A stretch of 6,239 bases of DNA. It comes from an uncultured Bacilli bacterium (GTDB taxonomy: Bacteria; Bacillota_I; Bacilli_A; RF39; UBA660). Each line of letters begins with the position of its first letter. Position 1 is the stretch's first letter. Location: assembly GCA_948552115.1 (NCBI GenBank), contig CAOWNX010000042.1, positions 250 to 6,488 on the forward strand, given 5' to 3'. Positions 1 to 5,338 of this stretch are shown piece after piece. The notes beneath the pieces were generated by a model. It searched no databases. It was not told the DNA's origin and worked only from the letters and a program-made list of their open reading frames with translations. The translations under genes and the position numbers were made by a program.

Positions 1-2
1 AT

Positions 3-962
3 ATTATTAAAAGTATGAATGGTGTGTTTGATGCAGAGGAAATTTATAATACTTTTAGTAATTTTTACTATAATAAGATGATTTTGGATATTACAGCAAT
101 TAAGGATTATCAAAATATTTCGACAATCCAATCTTTATCTGTCAATATGGACATGAGTAAAGTGATTCTTTTACTCGATGATTCTGAAATAGTAAATAGT
201 CCTAGGTATTTGTCGCAATTGGTATCCATGGGTATTTATAATTTTACTCGAAATATCGATGCTGTTCGTTTTTTAATTGATAATCCAAATACTTATAAGG
301 ATGTTGCACAATATCATCAATTAAATGATGTTGGTGTAGTGGAATCAGTGCCTGTAAAAAGTGTGATGGATTCTCGTGAAGAAAAGATTTCTAGTCGTCC
401 ACCTACACGGATTATTGGTATTAAAAATGTTACAGAACATGCAGGGAGTACCACTCTTACTTATTTGTTAAAGAAACAATTATCTATGAAATATGATGTA
501 ATAGCAGTTGAAATTGATTCAAATGATTTTTCTTATTTGAATGATAAAACGCTTTTGCATACGACGAGTTTGGATTTGAATTCTTATTTGGTGAAAGAAG
601 CTCATCATGAAGTAATTTTAGTAGATTTAAAGAATGATGGTCCAGTTAGTTCTTGTAATGAAGTTATTTATTTAATTGAACCAGGACTTATTAAATTAAA
701 TAAGTTAATTCGAAACGATCGAAGAGCTTTTGAAAAGTTGAAAGATAAAAAAATTATTTTGAATCGTAGTGTTTTAAATGAACAAGATATTCGAGATTTT
801 GAATATGAATCTCGCAGCAAAATTTATTTTAATATTCCCTATTTGGATGATAAATTGGATCGACATCCAGTTTTGGATGAGTTTTTGATTAAAATGGGAT
901 TTGTTCGTTTGGATGAAGGAAAAGAGGAAAAAGGTGGTAAATTATTTAACATATTTAAATAA
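3..962 (+). CDS. TadZ/CpaE-like MinD-fold protein with degenerate P-loop (5' end missing)
   Basis: The reading frame is open to the left edge. The first ATG (15) has no ribosome site, and only about 20 residues precede the strand MILDIT, where a receiver-like fold would normally have about 45-50, so the true start is probably outside the window. Numbering from that ATG: residues 20-95 look like the second half of a response-regulator-like domain (strands MILDIT, KVILLLDD, GIYNFTRN); 96-130 is a polar linker; 132-300 follows a MinD/ParA layout, with RIIGIKNV, a P-loop position reading TEHAGSTTL, the strand VIAVEID, a Walker B-like VILVDL (Asp204), a strand KKIILN and a final FNIPYLDD. The Lys of the P-loop and the deviant-Walker Lys are both absent (GSTT where GKTT is usual). 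This two-domain plan is that of TadZ/CpaE proteins, which localise Tad pilus machinery to a pole. That it serves the downstream membrane proteins is inference from position. The gene ends in TAA, directly before the next promoter. A general MinD-like protein of unrelated function is the alternative. Confidence 0.72.
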   Translation: MIKSMNGVFDAEEIYNTFSNFYYNKMILDITAIKDYQNISTIQSLSVNMDMSKVILLLDDSEIVNSPRYLSQLVSMGIYNFTRNIDAVRFLIDNPNTYKDVAQYHQLNDVGVVESVPVKSVMDSREEKISSRPPTRIIGIKNVTEHAGSTTLTYLLKKQLSMKYDVIAVEIDSNDFSYLNDKTLLHTTSLDLNSYLVKEAHHEVILVDLKNDGPVSSCNEVIYLIEPGLIKLNKLIRNDRRAFEKLKDKKIILNRSVLNEQDIRDFEYESRSKIYFNIPYLDDKLDRHPVLDEFLIKMGFVRLDEGKEEKGGKLFNIFK

Positions 963-967
963 TTTAC

Positions 968-996
968 TTGACTTAATGACATCAAGACTTTACAAT
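968..996 (+). promoter_or_regulatory. Sigma-A-type promoter for the 138-aa pilin-like gene
   Basis: The -35 box TTGACT (968-973) is followed by a 17-base spacer and a -10 box TACAAT (991-996), a near-consensus housekeeping promoter. It starts six bases after the stop codon of the upstream gene and would begin transcription near 1003, giving a leader of about 27 bases. No terminator is visible between the upstream gene and this promoter, so read-through is also possible. A short inverted repeat, CTTGA (967-971) and TCAAG (982-986), overlaps the -35 and could be an operator, but the arms are only 5 bases. Confidence 0.75.
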
Positions 997-1029
997 ACAG
1001 GTATAAATTGAAAAAAAGGAGATTATTTT

Positions 1030-1446
1030 ATGTTAAATAAGTTGATGTTACTTGCAGAAGTTGGAAATGATGTTACTGTTAATATCGGTCAAGCAGATAA
1101 TGGTTTTTGTGCGAGTTCTGCGAATGTTTGGCAGACAGTAGGGTATATCTTATTGGTGTTTAAGATTGTTATTCCAATTCTTTTGATTATTTTTGGAATG
1201 ATTGATTTAGGAAAGGCAGTCATTGCATCAAAAGACGATGAAATTAAAAAAGCTACTACTTCTTTGGTGAAACGTGCGATTTCAGCTGTTGTAATTTTCT
1301 TTGTTCCTACAATTGTTGGTGTTGTTATGGGAATTGTTGGTAATTTTGCAGCAGTTCGAGATGATTTTGATGTATGTCGCTATTGTATTTCTAGTCCTAC
1401 GAATGGAAAATGTACAGATTATGCAGCTCCAGCATGGGAACAATAA
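1030..1446 (+). CDS. Short VirB2/TrbC-like two-helix membrane protein, candidate major pilin
   Basis: A 138-aa protein starting at ATG 1030, with AAAGGAG (1015-1021) eight bases upstream. It has no cleavable signal peptide; the N-terminus of about 30 residues is short and net acidic, which suits an N-out insertion. Helix 1 spans about residues 37-60, a basic loop (SKDDEIKK, then KR) about 66-83, and helix 2 about 84-106. The shared core K45-x3-P49-x9-D59-x2-KA-x18-R82-x7-F90-x2-P93 is complete. Cys27 lies before helix 1 and Cys116, Cys119 and Cys128 after helix 2; the tail is Cx2C-x8-C, two residues longer than in its relatives. Two helices with both ends outside and a basic cytoplasmic loop is the layout of VirB2/TrbC pilins. 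It is the only one of the five paralogues with both its own promoter and its own terminator and the only one lacking a secreted extra domain, which suggests the bulk subunit (inference). Over 52 aligned core residues it matches the 176-aa paralogue at 39. A non-pilin membrane scaffold remains possible. Confidence 0.8.
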   Translation: MLNKLMLLAEVGNDVTVNIGQADNGFCASSANVWQTVGYILLVFKIVIPILLIIFGMIDLGKAVIASKDDEIKKATTSLVKRAISAVVIFFVPTIVGVVMGIVGNFAAVRDDFDVCRYCISSPTNGKCTDYAAPAWEQ

Positions 1447-1468
1447 AACAGTTTTACTGTTTTTTTTT
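1445..1468 (+). terminator. Intrinsic terminator after the 138-aa pilin-like gene
   Basis: The arms AAAACAGT (1445-1452) and ACTGTTTT (1456-1463) form a perfect 8-base-pair stem with a 3-base loop, and the T run extends to 1468. The left arm begins inside the stop codon (1444-1446). The position isolates the 138-aa gene from the next unit. Confidence 0.85.
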
Positions 1469-1489
1469 GTAGTGTAAAGGAAATTTGTT

Positions 1490-1498
1490 TGATATAAT
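1490..1498 (+). promoter_or_regulatory. Extended -10 promoter for the three-gene pilin-like unit
   Basis: TGA followed by a perfect TATAAT (1493-1498) forms an extended -10 element. A second overlapping TATAAT sits at 1498-1503. No good -35 is present 17 bases upstream (TAGTGT), as is usual for extended -10 promoters. Transcription would begin near 1505, so the leader is only about 17 bases. The 10-base string TTGATATAAT recurs exactly at the other internal promoter (4741-4750). Confidence 0.65.
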
Positions 1499-1510
1499 AT
1501 AATTTGAAAT

Positions 1511-1515
1511 GGGGA
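1511..1515 (+). promoter_or_regulatory. Ribosome binding site deciding the ATG 1522 start
   Basis: GGGGA lies 6 bases before ATG 1522. It is a weak match to the anti-SD but the only purine block nearby. A TTG at 1504 in the same frame would add six residues, but it sits directly after the -10 box, about where transcription starts, with no ribosome site before it, and it would put WGNF ahead of an ordinary signal peptide. Confidence 0.55.
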
Positions 1516-1521
1516 AATTTT

Positions 1522-2817
1522 ATGAAGAAAGTTCTTTTTCTCTTTGTTAGTATTTTTTGTTCTTTTCTTTTTACTTCTCAAGTTGATGCAAAACTTGTGA
1601 GTGGAAAGTGTATTTATCATAATTCTCAAGATTCCACCATAGAAAAGATAGAGTTGGAATTTCCTTTTCCTAGTGGTAATGCTGTTTTTAATGCTTATAT
1701 TCTTCCAAGTTGGCAGCAAAGTGGTAGTGCTACTGTGCAATCAATCGAATTAGATAATCGTTCTACAGTTCAATATAAGTTTCGAAATGAAAATCAAGTT
1801 TGTCCTTTATATATTGTAGCAGCTGCTGGAAATTGGCTTCATAGTGGAGTACGTAAGTATTTTGCGGCTTATTCGAATGAAGAGTATGAAAGTATTTTGG
1901 AAAGTAATAAAAGTTGGGCAGGAGATTTTTATACTACATTCTATAAAGAATATGTAGAAATGGATGATGGTGCAAATCCAGATGGAAATCCTTCTCGTGA
2001 GTATAAAAAAACATATTATTCATCTTTATTGAGTTCCGAAGAACTTGGAGATTTGAATTTTTCTATGATTTATGATGAAGTGAATGCCAGTTTTAAACAA
2101 CAAAAGTTGTCATTTAGTAAATATAGTGGTTCTGTTAAATGGGTGAGTAGTTTCGATATTTCTGGATTTCAAAAAAATGTTTTACAACCAATTATTTCTA
2201 GTGAGTCTTATCCAAAAGAATTTTGGTGTGGAACGATTCGAGCTTATTTTAATGTTAAATCCAATGTAAATTATATTATAGGAGGAAATTCTGCTTCAAA
2301 TGGAGATGTAGTTTGTTCTTTGGAAAAAAGTGTATTCCAAGATACAAATAATTCTATTATTCATTATAAAACAGAACGCGAAAAACCAAATGGCGGTAGT
2401 TCTGGGTCGAATATAGAGGATCCTGGTCAAAACTCTGGTGGCACTACACAAAAGCCTGTGGATAAAAATCCAGAACCAACGATTCAAAATATTACAACCG
2501 GAAAAGTATGTCAAGATCCGAATTTAAAAGTTGTTTTAAAATATATTGGTTGGCTTCTTTCTGCTGTAAAATTAATTATTCCTATTGTTTTGATTGTACT
2601 TGGAGTACTTGATTTTATGAAAGCTGTAACAAGTCAAAAACCAGAGGAATTAACGAAAGCGATGAAGACGCTTTTGATGCGTGGTATTGCTGGAGTGGTG
2701 ATTTTCTTTGTTCCTGTTTTGGTTCATTTTGTTTTTACACTAGTGGATGATTGGTCACCATATAAATCAGCTTATTCGGAATGTACAGAGTGCTTATCGA
2801 ATCCAAGGAAGTGTTAA
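1522..2817 (+). CDS. Secreted-domain protein with C-terminal VirB2-like two-helix core, candidate minor or tip subunit
   Basis: A 431-aa protein from ATG 1522. Residues 1-23 are a signal peptide (MKK, hydrophobic stretch, then VDA before Lys24). Residues 24-285 form a polar, aromatic-rich secreted domain that I do not recognise, with four cysteines (30, 94, 236, 265). Residues 286-325 are a Gly/Ser/Pro/Asn linker. The paralogous core follows: Cys330, helix 1 about 339-361, basic loop, helix 2 about 388-408, with K350-x3-P354-x9-D364-x2-KA-x18-R387-x7-F395-x2-P398 intact. The tail is Cys421-x2-Cys424-x6-Cys431, and the last Cys is the final residue. By the positive-inside rule both the large domain and the Cys tail face outward. 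Known VirB2/TrbC pilins lack such a domain, so a decorated minor subunit, surface adhesin or tip protein is the most natural guess (inference). It is the first gene of a three-gene unit; its stop codon overlaps the ribosome site of the next gene. Confidence 0.78.
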   Translation: MKKVLFLFVSIFCSFLFTSQVDAKLVSGKCIYHNSQDSTIEKIELEFPFPSGNAVFNAYILPSWQQSGSATVQSIELDNRSTVQYKFRNENQVCPLYIVAAAGNWLHSGVRKYFAAYSNEEYESILESNKSWAGDFYTTFYKEYVEMDDGANPDGNPSREYKKTYYSSLLSSEELGDLNFSMIYDEVNASFKQQKLSFSKYSGSVKWVSSFDISGFQKNVLQPIISSESYPKEFWCGTIRAYFNVKSNVNYIIGGNSASNGDVVCSLEKSVFQDTNNSIIHYKTEREKPNGGSSGSNIEDPGQNSGGTTQKPVDKNPEPTIQNITTGKVCQDPNLKVVLKYIGWLLSAVKLIIPIVLIVLGVLDFMKAVTSQKPEELTKAMKTLLMRGIAGVVIFFVPVLVHFVFTLVDDWSPYKSAYSECTECLSNPRKC

Positions 2818-2822
2818 GGAGG
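2816..2822 (+). promoter_or_regulatory. Strong ribosome binding site overlapping the preceding stop codon
   Basis: AAGGAGG, a full match to the anti-SD, overlaps the TAA at 2815-2817 and ends only 4 bases before ATG 2827. The overlap makes termination-reinitiation coupling of the two genes likely. The spacing is shorter than at the other genes here. Confidence 0.75.
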
Positions 2823-2826
2823 GTAT

Positions 2827-4176
2827 ATGAAAACATTACAAAAAATCGTTTTATTTCTTACTTTCTTCTTTCTATTTCCAATGTTCTCAAAAGCCATTAC
2901 AACAGAAGAAGCCTCTGAGATTATAGAAAGTTATATTTTTGATTCTATTACAACAAATGAGTGGGTTATTACGAATAATAAAAATAGTCCAGATTTTTAT
3001 GATATTCAAATATCTGTTGGAGTTATGAGTAATGAGGATTTTAGTACAGCATATAAAAATATTAACGGTGCAAGTGTTTTGATTATAAATTGTGGTGGAA
3101 GAACTAATTATAAAGAATGTGATCAAAATATTGAAGCAGCTGCGAATTTTAAATTAGAAAAAGAAAATGATCATGTTTTTCTACGTAGTACTTTAATTAG
3201 TCAGGCAATTTATAATAAGTTAAAAAGTGCAGATTCTTTTTATTATTTTACGACCGTAAATCGCAAAGGATTATTTAAAGGAAAATTAGAAACAGAAGGG
3301 ACATATGATAATCCTAAAAAGGAGAATTTTACTCAAACAGATAATGAAGAAGGAAGAATTTCTAATCCAAAGATAATCGGAACAACTGGTGATATTATTA
3401 TTCCAATCGAAGCTGCTAGTTTTTGGGATAATGCTGGAAGTAATAAATGTTATTATTTTAAATTTGATTATTCTGATGAATCTGATTCTAATTTTGCACG
3501 ATATAAAATAAATACTACTGCTAGTGGTAGTATTCAAAATTATATTTTTTGGGCAAATGATCCAAATTATACGCTTGCAACTTCTTTGATTGAAGATGCA
3601 AAAACTCCAGGTGTTTTTGGAGTATCTTCTTCTAATGTTTATGGTATTTGTAATGCCTATGGTACGAAATTTGATTTTCAATTTTTAGATACTAATTCTT
3701 TGGTTGTAGGAAATCATATTCAGAAGGAAGAGTCAGATAAACAAAATGGAGAGGGGAATAGTACTATTTATGATAATAGTACTTACGAACCAGATCCTAT
3801 TATTGATAAAGATCTTTGTGAAGGGGATAATTGTGATATTTCTTTATCAGGGTTATGTAATGAACCTAAAGTAGCTAGGACTTTACAATTTTTAGGAGTT
3901 ATTTTGTTTATTGTTAAAATTTTTGTTCCATTTTTGATTATTGTTCTTGGAAGTGTTGATTTTGCGAAAGCAATGATTGATGGAAAAAATGATGAAATCC
4001 CAAAAAAGATACCTGTTTTAATTAAACGAGTGATTGCTGGAATTGTTGTCTTTTTAATTCCGTCGATTATTAATTTTCTGTTTGGAGTAATTGATACGTA
4101 TTCGGAAACGATGCAACAGTATGATAATTGTCGTGTATGTATTTTTGAACCCGATAATTGTAATATAAGAGATTAG
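2827..4176 (+). CDS. Second large secreted-domain protein with C-terminal VirB2-like core
   Basis: A 449-aa protein. Residues 1-23 are a signal peptide (MKTLQK, Phe/Leu-rich core, SKA before Ile24). Residues 24-300 form a secreted domain rich in Asn, Thr, Tyr and Phe with four cysteines (89, 98, 208, 275); I do not recognise it and see no obvious alignment to the secreted domain of the preceding gene. A charged linker (about 300-330) ends in an extra Cys pair, Cys331-x4-Cys336. The core has Cys344, helix 1 about 352-376, a loop, and helix 2 about 402-422, with K364-x3-P368-x9-D378-x2-KA-x18-R401-x7-F409-x2-P412 and a Cys435-x2-Cys438-x6-Cys445 tail. The loop (DGKNDEIPKK) has a proline the others lack. 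It is the middle gene of the unit, 9 bases after the preceding stop codon and 8 before the next start. Likely an alternative or partner minor subunit exposed on the cell surface (inference). Confidence 0.78.
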   Translation: MKTLQKIVLFLTFFFLFPMFSKAITTEEASEIIESYIFDSITTNEWVITNNKNSPDFYDIQISVGVMSNEDFSTAYKNINGASVLIINCGGRTNYKECDQNIEAAANFKLEKENDHVFLRSTLISQAIYNKLKSADSFYYFTTVNRKGLFKGKLETEGTYDNPKKENFTQTDNEEGRISNPKIIGTTGDIIIPIEAASFWDNAGSNKCYYFKFDYSDESDSNFARYKINTTASGSIQNYIFWANDPNYTLATSLIEDAKTPGVFGVSSSNVYGICNAYGTKFDFQFLDTNSLVVGNHIQKEESDKQNGEGNSTIYDNSTYEPDPIIDKDLCEGDNCDISLSGLCNEPKVARTLQFLGVILFIVKIFVPFLIIVLGSVDFAKAMIDGKNDEIPKKIPVLIKRVIAGIVVFLIPSIINFLFGVIDTYSETMQQYDNCRVCIFEPDNCNIRD

Positions 4177-4180
4177 GTGA
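4175..4180 (+). promoter_or_regulatory. Ribosome binding site overlapping a stop codon
   Basis: AGGTGA shares its first two bases with the TAG at 4174-4176 and lies 4 bases before ATG 4185. It is weaker than the site of the preceding gene, and translation probably depends partly on ribosomes arriving from upstream. The same stop/AGGTG overlap recurs at 5327-5332. Confidence 0.6.
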
Positions 4181-4184
4181 TGTT

Positions 4185-4715
4185 ATGAAAAAGAAAATAT
4201 TTATCGTATTTTTATTAATGATTTGTTTTGCGGGAATTCTTCCTGCTCAAGCGAAAACGTTATCAGAGAATTATTCAATTGTGAATTCTTTCTCTTGGAA
4301 AGTATTAGAGGAAGCAGAAGTAGAACATGTTGAAGATCCAGATAATCCAAGTGTTCCTGGTGTAACTTTAGTGGATGATTATTGTTCAGATCCAGATTTT
4401 AAAAAGCCATTTATATTTTTGGGGAGGATTTTTTCTGTTGTTAAAATCTTGATTCCTATTTTAATTATCATTTTTGGAATGATCGATTTATTTAAAGCCG
4501 TTATTGGGTCTAAGGATGATGAGATAAAAAAATCAATTCGTTCTTTGATGTTACGAGCAATTGCAGGAGTCGTGATTTTCTTCATTCCAACGATTATTCA
4601 TCTTTTATTTTTACTGATAGATGATTGGCAAAAGTATGAAACGACTTATTCAAAATGTAGTCTTTGTATTACATCTCCATCAAAATGTGTAGAAGATAAA
4701 ACTAGCAATGAATAA
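4185..4715 (+). CDS. Short secreted VirB2-like two-helix protein with acidic linker
   Basis: A 176-aa protein. Residues 1-23 are a signal peptide (MKKK, hydrophobic core, AQA before Lys24). Residues 24-66 are a short acidic, Pro-containing linker (EDPDNPSVPG) with no folded domain. The core then has Cys67, helix 1 about 75-101, a basic loop (SKDDEIKK), and helix 2 about 125-146, with K87-x3-P91-x9-D101-x2-KA-x18-R124-x7-F132-x2-P135. The tail is Cys158-x2-Cys161-x6-Cys168, followed by eight polar residues. The loop motif SKDDEIKK is identical to that of the 138-aa protein, and 39 of 52 core residues match, making them the closest pair in the set. It is the last gene of its unit; the end of the coding sequence forms the left arm of the terminator. 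A pilin-like subunit is likely. Whether it replaces or co-assembles with the separately transcribed 138-aa protein cannot be told. Confidence 0.8.
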   Translation: MKKKIFIVFLLMICFAGILPAQAKTLSENYSIVNSFSWKVLEEAEVEHVEDPDNPSVPGVTLVDDYCSDPDFKKPFIFLGRIFSVVKILIPILIIIFGMIDLFKAVIGSKDDEIKKSIRSLMLRAIAGVVIFFIPTIIHLLFLLIDDWQKYETTYSKCSLCITSPSKCVEDKTSNE

Positions 4716-4730
4716 AAAAGCTAGTTTTTT
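4698..4730 (+). terminator. Intrinsic terminator of the three-gene unit
   Basis: AAAACTAGC (4698-4706) pairs perfectly with GCTAGTTTT (4720-4728), a 9-base-pair stem with a 13-base A-rich loop and T's running to 4730. The left arm and part of the loop are coding, and the stop codon (4713-4715) sits in the loop, so a translating ribosome could interfere with folding. Confidence 0.78.
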
Positions 4731-4741
4731 CTATGTATTAT

Positions 4742-4750
4742 TGATATAAT
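4742..4750 (+). promoter_or_regulatory. Extended -10 promoter for the last unit
   Basis: TGA followed by a perfect TATAAT (4745-4750), with no convincing -35. It is identical over TTGATATAAT to the promoter at 1489-1498 and likewise lies just past a terminator. Transcription would begin near 4757, giving a leader of about 54 bases, longer than at the other two promoters. In that leader TTTCTA (4764-4769) can pair with TAGAAA (4789-4794) shortly before the ribosome site AAAGGAG (4798-4804), but the loop is long and the pairing weak. Confidence 0.65.
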
Positions 4751-4810
4751 TATTACGTGAAGGTTTCTATTAAACTATAAAGATATTTTAGAAAAAGAAA
4801 GGAGCATTTC

Positions 4811-5329
4811 ATGAAAAAAGTAGTTTGTTTTGTACTTGTTGTGATGTCTTTTATGATTTGTTCTTTGGAAGGATACGCCAATTTAGATACGATTGAAAAT
4901 GGAGATAGTGCTTCGAGTGAAGAGACAAGTGGTTCAGATACTAATACAAATACGAATGGCTCTGATTCCAATGGTGGTGGAAATAATATTGATGCTTCTT
5001 GGGAAAATACAGATCCTATAGTTCCTGGTAGTAGTGAATGTTCAACTATTTTTAAAAAGAGTGATGGCTCTTTTAATGAATTTGGTGAATTTGTCCAAGA
5101 TATTTTTACTTTGATTAAATTTGCTGCTCCCATTATGGTGATCGCATTTTCAACCATTGATTATGTCAAAGCTATAAGTCAGCAAAATGCGGATGATATA
5201 AAGAAAGCAAATGGTAGGTTTGTAAAACGTTTGGTTGCTGGTGTTGCTGTATTTTTACTTCCATTTCTTTTAGATTTTATTTTTGATATCTTCGGTTTAT
5301 ACGGTTTAGATACTTGTGGAATAAGGTAG
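4811..5329 (+). CDS. Divergent VirB2-like two-helix protein with low-complexity linker
   Basis: A 172-aa protein from ATG 4811, with AAAGGAG (4798-4804) six bases upstream. Residues 1-23 are a signal peptide (MKKVVCF start, GYA before Asn24). Residues 24-76 are a Ser/Thr/Asn/Gly/Asp-rich linker of low complexity. The core is complete and ungapped, K103-x3-P107-x9-D117-x2-KA-x18-R140-x7-F148-x2-P151, but the helices differ more in sequence (helix 1 about 95-117, helix 2 about 141-163). It has Cys77 before helix 1 and a single Cys169 after helix 2 in place of the Cx2C-x6-C tail, so one disulfide rather than two could link the ends. It is transcribed apart from the other four and lies directly upstream of the polytopic gene, whose ribosome site overlaps its TAG. 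This placement suggests a base or inner-membrane partner of that protein rather than a filament subunit (inference). Confidence 0.78.
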   Translation: MKKVVCFVLVVMSFMICSLEGYANLDTIENGDSASSEETSGSDTNTNTNGSDSNGGGNNIDASWENTDPIVPGSSECSTIFKKSDGSFNEFGEFVQDIFTLIKFAAPIMVIAFSTIDYVKAISQQNADDIKKANGRFVKRLVAGVAVFLLPFLLDFIFDIFGLYGLDTCGIR

Positions 5330-5332
5330 GTG
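5325..5332 (+). promoter_or_regulatory. Ribosome binding site deciding the GTG 5339 start
   Basis: GGTAGGTG overlaps the TAG stop (5327-5329) of the preceding gene; AGGTG ends 6 bases before GTG 5339. An in-frame TGA lies directly before that GTG (5336-5338), so no earlier start exists in this frame under the standard code. Confidence 0.65.
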
Positions 5333-5338
5333 TTTTGA

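Noticed and set aside
967..986. Inverted repeat CTTGA/TCAAG as an operator
   Set aside because: The arms are only 5 bases with a 10-base gap and occur by chance often in AT-rich DNA; it is mentioned under the promoter but not called as a site.
1504..1521. Upstream TTG start adding six residues to the 431-aa protein
   Set aside because: It directly abuts the -10 region, where transcription itself would begin, has no ribosome site, and would add WGNF before a standard MKK signal peptide start.
1282..1740. Minus-strand open frame of 152 codons
   Set aside because: It runs antisense across the end of one real gene, a terminator, a promoter and the start of the next, has low-complexity Asn/Thr/Lys/Ile content and has no ribosome site. 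It is a by-product of AT-rich coding on the other strand.
3286..3681. Minus-strand open frame of 131 codons
   Set aside because: It lies wholly inside the 449-aa gene in antisense, is Ile/Ser/Arg-rich and has no promoter or ribosome site. The shorter antisense frames at 2296-2514, 2887-3126, 4379-4585 and 4753-5157 were rejected for the same reasons.
4751..4810. Riboswitch or structured leader before the 172-aa gene
   Set aside because: The leader is only about 54 bases and the sole pairing found is 6 base pairs around a 19-base loop; no known riboswitch core is visible.
4850..4885. Lipoprotein signal in the 172-aa protein (Cys17 after FMI)
   Set aside because: The residues before the Cys do not fit a lipobox, and GYA at 21-23 gives a better ordinary signal peptidase site.
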